64,000 nt of DNA from Gimesia chilikensis (lineage in GTDB: Bacteria > Planctomycetota > Planctomycetia > Planctomycetales > Planctomycetaceae): contig NZ_CP036266.1 in NCBI RefSeq assembly GCF_007744075.1, positions 7,096,564-7,160,563 on the forward strand. The letters run 5' to 3'. The notes beneath the pieces were generated by a model. The model was not told the DNA's origin. It searched no databases and saw only the letters and a list, made by a program, of their open reading frames with translations. The stretch's first letter is position 1. The number at the start of each line of letters is the position of its first letter. The translations under genes and the position numbers were made by a program. Below, piece after piece: positions 1 to 9,420 of this stretch.

Positions 1-162
1 GCTGCATCAGTTAGTCAAACTATTCAGGACGGACATTGTCACCTCGATCTTGGGACACTTCACGGACGTTTTCGTATTCATGCATTGCCCGTGTTCACAT
101 CTGAAGAAGCAACCGGTCCCGACGGCGAGTCGAACGTCGTTGCAATCCTTCGTCCCCTGTAA
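1..162 (+). CDS. C-terminal end of an unidentified protein (5' truncated)
   Basis: Frame 1 is open from the window edge for 53 codons and ends at TAA 160-162. The translation ends in GESNVVAILRPL. I recognise no family. An open stretch of this length can occur by chance, so the call rests on balanced residue composition and on the lack of any better reading frame here. If real, it is the gene just upstream of the Wadjet operon on the same strand, separated from it by about 500 bases. Confidence 0.4.
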   Translation, partial: AASVSQTIQDGHCHLDLGTLHGRFRIHALPVFTSEEATGPDGESNVVAILRPL

Positions 163-677
163 TTGACTGAGTGGCCCACATACCACTCTCTTTTTCTACC
201 AGGAGATGGCTACCAAGTATGCTGGAACTCCTTTTTCGGAGGTCATGAAAACCGGCGGGGGGCGTTTCAAACTTATTATCTGTCTGACCTGGTAAATCGG
301 AAATGGCTACAACCAGATCTCTCCTGAGGATCTGGGGGTGAACTGAAACGTCGCACCCTTCACGTTTCAATCTACTGCAAAGAAAAGCAATACATCAGTG
401 CCTTTGCATGTAATCAGTGACTTATATAAGTAAAGAATTATTCCAGTTTAACAATCATCCATCTCCCACATATAATCGCATATTTATAATTAGTAAGGAC
501 TTACGAAATAAATTGCTAAATCTGTAATACTGATAATCTTTCGCCAGCTTATGGTTTGCTCTGAAATGCTCGTCTCATTGATGATTTTCGAAACTCTCTT
601 GTGCCATTTAGTCCTCCCAAGGTGTACATTAAGGTAGATGTATGAAGTGAAGATGAAGGCACCTGGAAACCACAACC
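163..677. other. Intergenic region upstream of the Wadjet operon
   Basis: No convincing gene. The right half (about 370-640) is clearly AT-rich, with runs such as ACATATAATCGCATATTTAT, and should hold the promoter of the jet operon, but I cannot choose one hexamer pair. I looked here for a second copy of the tRNA-Ser 3' end that would mark the left end of an integrated element and did not find one. Confidence 0.5.
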
Positions 678-2165
678 ATGGAACTGGATCGTCTGATCAC
701 ATTTTTTTCCACGAATCCATCTGCAAGGCTGTTGCGCGCCAATCAGGCGGCCTATATCGTTTATTTCCTGAACCAGCACTTCAAAACAAATGGGAATTTG
801 GCGACTCCGAATACCGAACTCGTGCAGAGCCTGAAAGGTTTTCTGGAACACATTCATGAAACCGATCCGGAGGTACTGCGGGACAATGCGGAAACTTACC
901 TCAATCAGTGGTCTACCGGTGAGACGCGCTGGTTGAGGCGATATTACGACTCTCAACACGCGGATTCTGTTTTCCAACTGACGCCACATTCCGAAGATGT
1001 CCTGAAATTCCTGACGGATGTCACTGATCATTCTCTCGGATTTGTCGGCACGGAGTCCCGCTTCACACGCATTCTTGAGACGCTGTCCGATATTGTAATC
1101 CGTGGCTCTGCGGACCGGGAACGTCGATTGAGTTATCTGCAAGCGGAACGTGATCGTATCGAGGAAGAGATTCAATCAATCGAGTCGGGTGAAATCGTAT
1201 CAACACACAGTTCAACCGCCATTCGTGAACGATTTTCGGATGTCATCTCAGATCTGATTTCCCTGCAGGGAGATTTTCGAGCTGTCGAAGAATCGTTTAA
1301 GTCCATCACGCGCGATGTTCAAAAACAGCAATCGGAGGCAGTAGATACTCGCGGGCAAATCCTGGGTTCTGCACTGGCTGCGGAAGACCGGCTCAAGGAC
1401 GAAGACCAGGGGGCCAGTTTTCAAGCGTTTTTTAAAATGCTGCTGTCCCAGTCGAAGCAGGACGAACTGGAAAAGATGATCCGACAACTCGATGAACTCG
1501 ACGAACTGGCTTCTCAGACGGAAGGGAAATCTCGCGTCAAAGGGATGATCGGTAATCTGTCAAAAGAAGCAGCCCGAGTCCAGCAGACAACGCGACGACT
1601 GAATGCGACGCTCCGCCGGCTACTGGATTCCCGCATCAGCACGACGCGACTCCGCCTGGCAACAGTTTTACGAGAGATTCACTCAGCAGCAGTCCGGCAG
1701 GCAGAATCACAACCCGAAGCAGAAATCGAAGTCTTTACAGAGATTGATCTGTTTAACGGCATGGAGCGTCCTTTCTGGCAGACTCCGATCCAGTTTGAGG
1801 CGATGGAACTGAAGCAGGAAGAACCAAACGAAGCTGAGCGGTTGAATGTCTTCCAACGACTTGCTGAAATGCAGCGGCTCGACTGGGATGCCATGCGATC
1901 TAATATTAAAAGCCAAATCGATTTTAACGAACGTGTGACTCTGCCTGACCTGCTAAATGTCTTCCCTCCCGACAACGGACCTCTCGAAATACTCGGGTAT
2001 ATTCAACTTGCTTATGATGGCGGGCATGAGGTCAACGAAAACGAATTCGATCTGATCAGCATCGACACTCCCATGGGAATACAGGACTATGAGATTCCCC
2101 GGGTTGTGTATTTGTCTGAAACTGAAAGACTGGAGCGTGTTTCAGGAAGGACCTCCGATGAGTGA
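678..2165 (+). CDS. jetA: Wadjet anti-plasmid system protein JetA (DUF3375)
   Basis: First gene of a four-gene Wadjet operon. JetA is the kleisin-like subunit (MukF-like) that joins the JetC SMC dimer in the complex that recognises and destroys circular plasmid DNA. The 495-residue product starts MELDRLITFFSTNPSARLLR, which is typical of DUF3375 proteins: an N-terminal winged-helix-like part, then long charged helices (about residues 150-330) and a C-terminal acidic part. The length fits the family. The start at ATG 678 has only a weak ribosome binding site. The gene overlaps jetB by 8 bases. Identification rests on recognised family sequence plus the invariant A-B-C-D order. Confidence 0.9.
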   Translation: MELDRLITFFSTNPSARLLRANQAAYIVYFLNQHFKTNGNLATPNTELVQSLKGFLEHIHETDPEVLRDNAETYLNQWSTGETRWLRRYYDSQHADSVFQLTPHSEDVLKFLTDVTDHSLGFVGTESRFTRILETLSDIVIRGSADRERRLSYLQAERDRIEEEIQSIESGEIVSTHSSTAIRERFSDVISDLISLQGDFRAVEESFKSITRDVQKQQSEAVDTRGQILGSALAAEDRLKDEDQGASFQAFFKMLLSQSKQDELEKMIRQLDELDELASQTEGKSRVKGMIGNLSKEAARVQQTTRRLNATLRRLLDSRISTTRLRLATVLREIHSAAVRQAESQPEAEIEVFTEIDLFNGMERPFWQTPIQFEAMELKQEEPNEAERLNVFQRLAEMQRLDWDAMRSNIKSQIDFNERVTLPDLLNVFPPDNGPLEILGYIQLAYDGGHEVNENEFDLISIDTPMGIQDYEIPRVVYLSETERLERVSGRTSDE

Positions 2166-2739
2166 GATCCCGGAATTCCGCGAACGGGGTATCGTGGCGG
2201 TCCACCTGCTGCAAGGTGTGATCTATGAGGAACAGGAAGAAATCTGGTCGCTGTTGCTGAGCAATGAATCTGACCTGAGTGACTACTTCTGTGAGATTGG
2301 GTTGTCGCTGGTCATCGATCGCACAGAAGGAATGGCCTACCTGCGTCAATTCAGCGACGATGAACGGACCGGAGGTTATGAACGCCTGCCGCGATTATTC
2401 CGGAAAGCACCACTGACTTATAAAGTGACCCTGCTGTGCATGCTTCTGCGCGAGGAGTATCGGAAATTTGAAGAGGAAGATCTCGATAACGAACGCTGCG
2501 TCGTCGAAGTCGATTCACTGCTCGAATTGTGGAAACCCTGTTTTCCAGCTGAATCCGATGAAGTCACGTTACGGAAACAGTTAATCGCTTCCTTCAAACA
2601 ACTTGAAAACCTCAAATTTGTCAGTGGTATTAAGGATGAGCCTGATTCCTGGGAAGTCCGTAAGCTTCTGAAAGCACGGATTCCCATTGAAGAACTGGAA
2701 CGCCTGCGGGATCAGCTCACAGCGTTCGAAAACGAATAG
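2158..2739 (+). CDS. jetB: Wadjet anti-plasmid system protein JetB (DUF4194)
   Basis: JetB is the KITE/MukE-like subunit of the Wadjet complex and binds JetA. The product is 193 residues if it starts at ATG 2158 (MSEIPEFRERGIVAVHLLQG). An upstream ATG at 2089 lies deep inside jetA, whereas 2158 follows a good Shine-Dalgarno (AGGAAGGACC) and gives an overlap typical of translational coupling with the jetA stop at 2163-2165. It contains the DUF4194 features: an N-terminal helix followed by IYEEQEEIWSLLL and a winged-helix-like second half ending in RIPIEELERLRDQL. jetC follows after 12 bases. Confidence 0.88.
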   Translation: MSEIPEFRERGIVAVHLLQGVIYEEQEEIWSLLLSNESDLSDYFCEIGLSLVIDRTEGMAYLRQFSDDERTGGYERLPRLFRKAPLTYKVTLLCMLLREEYRKFEEEDLDNERCVVEVDSLLELWKPCFPAESDEVTLRKQLIASFKQLENLKFVSGIKDEPDSWEVRKLLKARIPIEELERLRDQLTAFENE

Positions 2740-2751
2740 GACACGCATGAT

Positions 2752-5700
2752 ATGCAACACTTGTTTGACATGGGGCCCGAATACCCCGGGTACCGTCTGC
2801 AAAAACTGGAAGTCTTTAACTGGGGGACGTTCGACAGTTCGGACGGGAACGTGTTCTGCTTTGAGCCACAGGGGCGGACCTCGCTTTTAGTAGGACATAA
2901 TGGCTCGGGGAAATCGACCCTGGTAGACGCCATCCTCACCTTGTTAGTCGATGGAAAAACACGAAACTACAATGTGGCTGCCGGTGCTAAGAAAACCGAG
3001 CGAACCCCCAGGAGTTATATCAAGGGCGCTTACAATCGAACGACCGATGAAACACAATCCAGCGTGATTAGCTATCTCCGACCGAAAGGAAATCATCTGA
3101 CGGCGATCTCCGCCGTCTTCAAGGATGAACAACTCGATCGTTCCTTTACCCTCACACAAATTCTCTACCTTAAAGCAGACGGGGCCGACGATCGGGTTTA
3201 TGCCTTTGCCCCGTCAGCGCGGGAATTGAAGGCGGATTTGCAGGGACTGGTAAAGTCGGACGAAGTGCGCGAACATCTCAAGCAGTGTGGTTACCAGACG
3301 ACACGTTCTTATGCCGAATACCTGGGCTGGCTCACCAGGCAGACCGGAATGAGAGGCAAAGCCATTAGCATGTTCAATCAGACGGTTGCTGTAAAGGATA
3401 TTCAAAGCCTGAATCTGTTTATCCGTGCTCATATGTTGGAGGCAGCCAACTGGCAGGACAAAATCCAGGGGTTGCTGAAGCATTTTAATGACCTCAGTAA
3501 TGCCCATTCTGAACTGGTCAGGGCACAAAGAGCTCAAGAACTTCTGATGCCGGTTGCGTCCATTGGCCATAAGTATCAAGTCAAAGCGGAGAAACTCAAC
3601 CATCTGCAACTTCTGGATGCCGCTTCCGAATCCAGTTTTTCATTGCTCACAATTCAGGTATTTGAGCCAGAACTGGCATGTCTGGAGAACAAGGCAGCAG
3701 CTTTGGAAGCTATCCTGAACCGACTGACGCATGAACTGGAACAGTCACGGGATACCGTCAGAAGACTGAAAAACGAGCTTGAGCAGGCAGGGGGAGACAG
3801 GCTACGACGAATTCCAGAATTGATCCTGAATGAAAAACAGTCATTGTCTAGCAAGAGTCCGAATTTTCATAACTTTCATGATAATCTAAAACAGTGCGGA
3901 CTTAAGGAAACGGTCTGGAATCAGGAGCAATTCCTGCAAGTTAAGACGAAATTACAGGCACTGCTGTTAACGAATATTCAGCAACGGAATGAATTAAAAC
4001 AGAAACAGGAAACGGTGATTGGCGAGAAAACTGCCGTTGAAACGATCCTCCGTGAAGAACGCACCGAACTAGAGGCACTACAACAGCAGCGCAGTAATCT
4101 ACCGCCTCAATTTACCACGATACGCAGTCAGCTCTGTACTGAGCTGAATCTGAAAGAGAGTGAGCTTCCTTATGCAGCTGAGTTGATCGCCGTAGATCCC
4201 GATCAGAGGAACTGGACAGCAGCCATTGAGATGGTACTGCGATCCTTCTCCCTCAGCTTGCTGGTTCCAGAACGATATTATCCTCGAGTCAGAGCCTACA
4301 TTGAGAAACGGAAACTGACTGATGCTGCTGGGAAAGGGCTGCGGCTGGACTATCTGTGTGTAGGGAGTGTCGCTGAAAGCAGCGGGGACCGTATTCCTGC
4401 CAGTTCTCTTTACCACAAAATACAATTCAAGTCTAAGCATCCGCTTACTCCCTGGGTACGGGAAGAAATCCAACAACGTTTCAGTTTTCAATGTTGTGAT
4501 CGTGTTGACGAATTCGATCAGATACCCCGAAATGCTTTGACGGCGAACTGTCATGTCAAATTTAACCGGAAACGACACCAGAAAGATGACCGGGACCGGA
4601 CCACCGACCCCCGTTTCTTCGTATTGGGCTGGAATAATGCCGAGAAGAAACAGCGTATCCAGCAGCATATTCAGCGGCTCAACACGGAATTTGAAGCATT
4701 CCAGACGCAGCTGAATTCTCTCGACCAACAGAGTGAGGAACTGCAATCCGTGAAACAAGCCGCCGAGCAGGCTCTAATTATAGCGGATTTTGACCAGATC
4801 GACATTGCACGTCATCAGTCAGCAATCGAAGCACTCCAGACAGAGCAAAAGAAGCTGGAAGGGTCAAATGACAAGGTGCGTGTACTCAAAAAACAGTTAG
4901 CAAAAGCGGAGGAACAGGAAGTCTCTCTGGGGAAGGAACGCGATGAGAAGATCGGTCAACAGGCCAAATTAAAAAGTGATATTTCTATTACCCGCAGACG
5001 GCTTGATTCGACGCATGCTGAGATCAAACAACAGCGCGAGCGAGACGATTACCCGCAGCATGAGAAGTTCTTTCCGGAGATCGCCGAGTCAATAGAGGTG
5101 GATACACTCGCGATCGACAACCTGGAAGAACGGATGCGGGAGTGGAATAAAAAGATACGAGCGAAAATTGAGCGGATCAGAGAGCCACTCGACCGGCTGA
5201 AAGAAAAACTATTCGAGGCGATGTCCAGATACTTGAGGGAATTTAAAGAAGAGACAGACGATCTTGACGCCAGACTAGAATCTTTAGAGAGCTTTCTGGG
5301 AGTCCTGGACCGGGTCAAAGAAGAAGATTTACCCCGATACGAGCGACAGTTTAAAGACAAACTGAACGATCAGGTCAGCCAGGAGATCGCGTTATTCAAT
5401 ACCGAGTTACGAACCGAGCAAAAGCAGATTGAAGAGAAAATCGACCAGTTGAATGGTGCACTGAGAAAAGTTCATTACTCTCCTGCAACCTATATGCGAT
5501 TGAAGCCCTCCCAGGTGAATGATCGTGAAATCGAAGATTTTAAACGATCGTTGCGGGAATGTCTGGATGAATCACTGGAGCAGAGCCCCGAAGCCAATGA
5601 AGCCCGATTTCAGCGCATTCAATTACTGGTACAACGTCTTTCAGATAAGGAAAAATCAGCCTGGCGAAAAAAAGTAATTGATGTACGTAACTGGTACAAT

Positions 5701-6156
5701 TTTGTCGCTGAAGAAATCGTGATCGAATCAGGAGAGACCCGTAGCAGCTACGATGGCAGTTCGGGCCAGTCCGGTGGGGAGAAAGCTAAGCTCGCTTTCA
5801 CGATCCTGGTTGCGGCTCTGGCTTATCAGTATGACATTGATCCTGATGGATTCACTCCAGGCCGCTTTCAGTTTGTCGTGGTGGACGAAATGTTTTCCAA
5901 AGTCGATGACCAGAACGCGGAATTCGCCCTGAATTTATTCGATCAGTTTGGGCTACAACTACTGATCGTGGCGCCGCTGGATGCAAAAGCCCGCGTGACC
6001 GAACCATTTGTCGATCGTTATCTGTATGTTGTGAAGGATACGGAGACCAGCCGCTCCAAGCTACTCAGTATGACGGCGAAAGAGTATGAAGAAGAAGTGA
6101 AAAAGAACATCAAGCTGAGTCGTACACAGTCCCGTAATTCTCAAAATACGAAATAA
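2752..6156 (+). CDS. jetC: Wadjet SMC-like ATPase JetC
   Basis: A 1134-residue MukB/SMC-type ATPase, the motor of the Wadjet complex, thought to extrude DNA loops and sense small closed circles. Walker A is GHNGSGKST (about residues 46-54). The ABC signature is SGQSGGEKAK (about 1005) and Walker B is FVVVDEMFSKVD (about 1042). Between the two ATPase halves lie long coiled-coil stretches (about 320-480 and 630-930) interrupted by a globular hinge-like region (about 490-620). The gene starts 12 bases after jetB, and its stop overlaps the jetD start by one base (TAATG). No frameshift or missing motif is seen, so the protein should be active. Confidence 0.93.
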   Translation: MQHLFDMGPEYPGYRLQKLEVFNWGTFDSSDGNVFCFEPQGRTSLLVGHNGSGKSTLVDAILTLLVDGKTRNYNVAAGAKKTERTPRSYIKGAYNRTTDETQSSVISYLRPKGNHLTAISAVFKDEQLDRSFTLTQILYLKADGADDRVYAFAPSARELKADLQGLVKSDEVREHLKQCGYQTTRSYAEYLGWLTRQTGMRGKAISMFNQTVAVKDIQSLNLFIRAHMLEAANWQDKIQGLLKHFNDLSNAHSELVRAQRAQELLMPVASIGHKYQVKAEKLNHLQLLDAASESSFSLLTIQVFEPELACLENKAAALEAILNRLTHELEQSRDTVRRLKNELEQAGGDRLRRIPELILNEKQSLSSKSPNFHNFHDNLKQCGLKETVWNQEQFLQVKTKLQALLLTNIQQRNELKQKQETVIGEKTAVETILREERTELEALQQQRSNLPPQFTTIRSQLCTELNLKESELPYAAELIAVDPDQRNWTAAIEMVLRSFSLSLLVPERYYPRVRAYIEKRKLTDAAGKGLRLDYLCVGSVAESSGDRIPASSLYHKIQFKSKHPLTPWVREEIQQRFSFQCCDRVDEFDQIPRNALTANCHVKFNRKRHQKDDRDRTTDPRFFVLGWNNAEKKQRIQQHIQRLNTEFEAFQTQLNSLDQQSEELQSVKQAAEQALIIADFDQIDIARHQSAIEALQTEQKKLEGSNDKVRVLKKQLAKAEEQEVSLGKERDEKIGQQAKLKSDISITRRRLDSTHAEIKQQRERDDYPQHEKFFPEIAESIEVDTLAIDNLEERMREWNKKIRAKIERIREPLDRLKEKLFEAMSRYLREFKEETDDLDARLESLESFLGVLDRVKEEDLPRYERQFKDKLNDQVSQEIALFNTELRTEQKQIEEKIDQLNGALRKVHYSPATYMRLKPSQVNDREIEDFKRSLRECLDESLEQSPEANEARFQRIQLLVQRLSDKEKSAWRKKVIDVRNWYNFVAEEIVIESGETRSSYDGSSGQSGGEKAKLAFTILVAALAYQYDIDPDGFTPGRFQFVVVDEMFSKVDDQNAEFALNLFDQFGLQLLIVAPLDAKARVTEPFVDRYLYVVKDTETSRSKLLSMTAKEYEEEVKKNIKLSRTQSRNSQNTK

Positions 6157-7346
6157 TGATGGTTGAGCGAATGCCGTTGGTTTCTCCCGAAGAGATCGCA
6201 GATAAAGTCGCTAAGGCTTATCCCCGTTTTCTTAAACGTTGGGTGAGTGGAGAAGTCGAAGACTTTTTTCCGTATCGGGTAAAAGTCCGGTTGACACTGG
6301 ACCCACGGAATCCCAAAGAAACCATTGATGCTCATGAGCTATTACTCGCCCATTCAAAAGATCAGCGTGGCTGGGGTTATACCGTCCACCGGGAACTAAA
6401 GCGGAAGCGGGATTTTGGAACGAACCTGGTTCCGACTGCCATTACAGTCGACACTCTCGAGGATCTGCTGCGTCTGGCCAAAAAGCAGGATGAGTTTGAA
6501 AAGACACGAACTGTGATTGAAAAGGTACGTTTTCACTTCCCACAATTAGAGGATTGGTTAGTTGCCGAAGTTACCAAAATCGCAAAACTGGCAGAGTCGG
6601 TAGACGGTTTAATACAGGTCACAAATTATCTCATTGCTCACCCGGTCCCTGATTGTTACATCCGACAATTACCGGTCCTTGTAGACACCAAATTTGTGGA
6701 AAATCATGAACACACGTTAAAACAGTGGTTGGATAAACTACTGCCTGCGTATGCGATCAATGTAAATGAGAACAAACTGGTCCATCGTTTTGGGTTTCGC
6801 GACAGTCAACCCCATCACTCATTCCGATTACTTGATCCTGAGTTACAGTCGGAACTGAATCTGCCTTTCGATGAACTCTCCCTGCCGTTACGTTACCTGA
6901 AAACACTGGATGTCCGGGATACCACTGTTTTTATTGTAGAAAACAACCTGAATCTACTGACCCTGCCTACATTCCATCGAGGGGTGGCCATTCGCGGTGA
7001 AGGAAACGCAGTCATGCAACTCAAAGATTTGAGCTGGCTGAGTAAGAATCAACTGATTTACTGGGGAGATATCGATGTGGAGGGCTTCCAGATCTTATCG
7101 CGGTTGCGAAAATTCTTTCCGCATACAGACAGTGTGATGATGGATCAGGAAACCCTCAACAGTCACACCACTGCTATCGTTAAAGGTAATCCGAGTCAGC
7201 CCGAAGCGCCCCCTAATCTGACCAATCGGGAAGCGGAGGCGTATGAGTACTGCCTGAATAATCAATGTCGGCTGGAGCAGGAACGAATTCTTCAGAATTA
7301 CGTGGAAAACCAGATCGCTGCAATCACATCAGCGCCATCTGACTGA
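6156..7346 (+). CDS. jetD: Wadjet nuclease subunit JetD (DUF3322/DUF2220, Toprim fold)
   Basis: JetD is the topoisomerase-VI-A-like subunit that cleaves the trapped plasmid. The 396-residue product has an N-terminal DUF3322-like part and a C-terminal DUF2220 Toprim-like part. The catalytic acidic residues are visible as the Glu in VFIVENNLN (about residue 268) and the DxD in YWGDIDVEG (about 308-310). Its ATG overlaps the jetC TAA, so the four proteins are probably made from one transcript. It is the last gene of the operon: the following 468 bases are non-coding. With jetA-C this makes a complete type I Wadjet system. Confidence 0.9.
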   Translation: MMVERMPLVSPEEIADKVAKAYPRFLKRWVSGEVEDFFPYRVKVRLTLDPRNPKETIDAHELLLAHSKDQRGWGYTVHRELKRKRDFGTNLVPTAITVDTLEDLLRLAKKQDEFEKTRTVIEKVRFHFPQLEDWLVAEVTKIAKLAESVDGLIQVTNYLIAHPVPDCYIRQLPVLVDTKFVENHEHTLKQWLDKLLPAYAINVNENKLVHRFGFRDSQPHHSFRLLDPELQSELNLPFDELSLPLRYLKTLDVRDTTVFIVENNLNLLTLPTFHRGVAIRGEGNAVMQLKDLSWLSKNQLIYWGDIDVEGFQILSRLRKFFPHTDSVMMDQETLNSHTTAIVKGNPSQPEAPPNLTNREAEAYEYCLNNQCRLEQERILQNYVENQIAAITSAPSD

Positions 7347-7478
7347 CTTTTTATCCAAAATTGTTGGTCCGTTTAAACTTCCAAAAAACAAACTGCATTT
7401 TAACAAAGGCTTTCACCATAATTTCTACCAAGTAAAGTCAGTTCTCTGCTTAGAGACTCTCGGGACGGTTAAAAACAC

Positions 7479-7655
7479 CTAAATTTTGGCCAAAAACGTG
7501 TCATAATAAATAGGATGGAAAATGCTTATCTATTTATTAAAAAAAAAACATGACTATGTAATTTCAGGCTGCTTATCATTTCCATTACTTTTAAAAAGGC
7601 AAGTTTGCTTTACTGTTAGCTATTAGCTAAATTTCGTTGGTTTTCGTGTCATAAT
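7479..7655 (+). repeat. Two copies of a spaced direct repeat, promoter-like
   Basis: CTAAATTT, then 10 variable bases, then CGTGTCATAAT occurs at 7479-7507 and again at 7627-7655, with identical spacing. The right half contains TGTCATAAT, which fits an extended -10 element (TGnCATAAT), and CTAAAT sits 17 bases upstream at the -35 position. The two copies are 148 bases apart and diverge outside these blocks. Either tandem promoters or paired binding sites would explain this. Confidence 0.6.
7616..7630. promoter_or_regulatory. 15-base palindrome, operator candidate
   Basis: TTAGCT-ATT-AGCTAA is a perfect inverted repeat with a 3-base centre. It overlaps the -35-like CTAAAT of the second promoter-like repeat, the usual place for a repressor site. 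A nearby candidate regulator is the helix-turn-helix protein at 9105-9413. The link is inference. Confidence 0.4.
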
Positions 7656-7814
7656 ACATAAGGAGAAACCTGATTAGCTGTCAGAAGAGAATGCAGACAC
7701 AGCTATTGCAAATTACCAATCTGATTCGCCAGATCTGTATCAAAATTTTTTAACATCAGCTATTGCCTGCTGCACTATGGAGTTAATCATTTTTCCACAA
7801 GGTTATAACAACTG

Positions 7815-9035
7815 GTGTCAATCACGGACTCGATAGGTACTGCCGACATGCAACCATCTGATAAAGTTACAAATCAAAAAGACTTACAGGACTTCATTCA
7901 ATTTATTCGACCACTGATTCAAGTGATTGATTCAATAAAGCGTGAGCCGTTTCAATTGAGATCATTATCAATCCCGATGAGGTGGGAAGTGACTCGGCGT
8001 CACCCCTTTTATCAAAAACTTTGGAAAGACTCCGCAAACTTCCATCGACAAGAAATTACCTCAACAAATCCATTCGAGAAAATAAAGCGTGAATCAGCAG
8101 CTAAACTTTTGGCTCTAATCGGAGTTTCCGGGGAACCTCCAGACCCGAGAACTCCATTTTCTGAGCTGGGCGAATCTGAACTCAATAACGCGTGGTTATC
8201 GGGGGCAGTTCATCCTGTCACATTACGGGGGATGGCTGGTATTTTATTGGCAACTTTACCAGAGAGTACCCTCGGGGATTTAGGCCTCTACCTCATAGAA
8301 GCCTCTTGTGAAAAAAACGATAAAGAGAAGTATAGTCGAGAAAATAGTCTATCCAAATTGGCTTCGTACAAATGCGAGGTACTTGACTCATATACTGCTG
8401 AACCACTGGTTTCGGTTAATCCGGCTGCGTCTCAGCGTCAAATTAGCGAGGCAATTAAGAGTCTCCATGGACAGTGGAAAAATGAACGTGAACTGAAAGA
8501 GCAGAGGGACCGCTCAGACAAAAATAAAACCTACTTAGAGGTTTGGGATCTGCGTGAAGGATTTTCAGAAGAAGGCGCTTATAACATTTCTGAAGAGCAA
8601 AAATTAAGCGAAATAGCAGAAGTAGTAGGTTCGTCAATTTCCACGGTCAGTAATCATTATCGAAGTGCATTCGAAATGATAATCGGGAAACCTTATTCTC
8701 CCGAGTTGTGGTGGAACACAATCGGCGTTTTTAAGCTCAGTAAGTTTGATCTTAAACATAACATTCTAAGTCAGATACGACCTAGAAAGTCCCGGACACC
8801 GCGCCCGGTTTCAGAGTCAAGACTCGGGTTAGGAATTGATTCTTTAAAACAAACTCACTTACAAAAAAAACATGAATATACACTACACGATCTGATAATG
8901 GATATTAGCTCCCTAATTGACCAAGGTCTGAGTGATGATGAAATCCAAAGTAACCTGGAAATTAAAGCTAAAACTTCTGAATTAGCTCAGCTACTTACCT
9001 GGATGCGTTCCAGGACAAGTGAGATCGAAAAATAA
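7815..9035 (+). CDS. Protein of unknown function with a possible helix-turn-helix
   Basis: I do not recognise this 406-residue protein. It starts at GTG 7815 or at ATG 7848 (12 residues in, at MQPSDKVTNQ); neither start has a clear Shine-Dalgarno. There is no signal peptide or membrane segment. Residues about 260-290 (LSEIAEVVGSSISTVSNHYR) look like a helix-turn-helix of the sigma-region-4 or LuxR kind. Residues about 220-245 are highly charged. It sits between the Wadjet operon and a helix-turn-helix/integrase pair on the same strand, and its codons are AT-rich like those of its neighbours. It could be a regulator or accessory factor of the mobile element, or a separate defence gene. No catalytic motif is visible. 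Confidence 0.75.
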   Translation: MSITDSIGTADMQPSDKVTNQKDLQDFIQFIRPLIQVIDSIKREPFQLRSLSIPMRWEVTRRHPFYQKLWKDSANFHRQEITSTNPFEKIKRESAAKLLALIGVSGEPPDPRTPFSELGESELNNAWLSGAVHPVTLRGMAGILLATLPESTLGDLGLYLIEASCEKNDKEKYSRENSLSKLASYKCEVLDSYTAEPLVSVNPAASQRQISEAIKSLHGQWKNERELKEQRDRSDKNKTYLEVWDLREGFSEEGAYNISEEQKLSEIAEVVGSSISTVSNHYRSAFEMIIGKPYSPELWWNTIGVFKLSKFDLKHNILSQIRPRKSRTPRPVSESRLGLGIDSLKQTHLQKKHEYTLHDLIMDISSLIDQGLSDDEIQSNLEIKAKTSELAQLLTWMRSRTSEIEK

Positions 9036-9104
9036 CGTCTACACTAATTGGTAACCGGTAGAGGGTGAAAGTATTTCATTCCTTCTGAAAACTACCGGAA
9101 ACCA

Positions 9105-9413
9105 ATGACAAGTCACGCAGATTCAAACCTATCCGATCCGGAATTCCTTTCCCCAGAAGAATTTGCGCAATTCAGTGGGCTCTCTGTTCCCACCATCCAC
9201 CGGTATCTCAAGTCAGGGCGACTTCCTTATATCCAGCCGGGGGGATTTCGCTGTCGAATTCTTATCCCCCAAAACGCCCTGAATTCCTCAGGAAAAATTC
9301 CTTCAGAGAATTCGCCTCCCGTACCACCACGCGCGAAGAAGCCCCAGGCCAAGACATCTGGTCCGGAACCTGCCTGGAAGAAAAAACATAAAGTACTTAA
9401 AAACAAAAAGTGA
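9105..9413 (+). CDS. Small helix-turn-helix protein, excisionase/MerR-like
   Basis: A 102-residue protein. Residues about 13-55 ([20 protein letters not shown], then a short wing ending near PGGFRCRI) match the helix-turn-helix found in excisionase-family and MerR-like proteins. The C-terminal 40 residues are a Pro/Lys-rich tail. The gene ends 7 bases before the integrase start, so the two are almost certainly co-transcribed. Such pairs usually consist of a recombination directionality factor and its tyrosine recombinase. A plain transcriptional regulator is the alternative. Confidence 0.8.
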   Translation: MTSHADSNLSDPEFLSPEEFAQFSGLSVPTIHRYLKSGRLPYIQPGGFRCRILIPQNALNSSGKIPSENSPPVPPRAKKPQAKTSGPEPAWKKKHKVLKNKK

Positions 9414-9420
9414 GGATGCT

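Larger units (their letters stand above)
7347..7814. other. AT-rich intergenic region between jetD and the 406-residue ORF
   Basis: No gene longer than about 20 codons. The stretch is strongly AT-rich, with a run of ten A residues near 7540-7550. It carries two copies of a spaced direct repeat (7479 and 7627), a 15-base palindrome (7616-7630) and a 10-base repeat CAGCTATTGC at 7700-7709 and 7757-7766. It probably holds the promoter and operator of the downstream genes. Confidence 0.6.

Noticed and set aside
317-327. ATCTCTCCTGA, identical to 10890-10900 at the 5' end of tRNA-Ser; possible left attachment site
   Set aside because: Only 11 bases, and it matches the tRNA 5' side. For an element on the left the duplicated part should be the tRNA 3' end, which is not found here.
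95-370. 91-codon open frame on the minus strand
   Set aside because: Arg/Ser-rich shadow composition, no recognisable domain, no Shine-Dalgarno, and it overlaps the more plausible end of a + strand gene at 1-162.
549-1175. 208-codon minus-strand frame opposite jetA
   Set aside because: It is antisense to a confidently identified gene and has the composition of a mirror frame.
7691-7753. 20-codon frame (MQTQLLQITNLIRQICIKIF) before the unknown ORF
   Set aside because: Short enough to occur by chance in AT-rich DNA. A leader peptide role cannot be supported.
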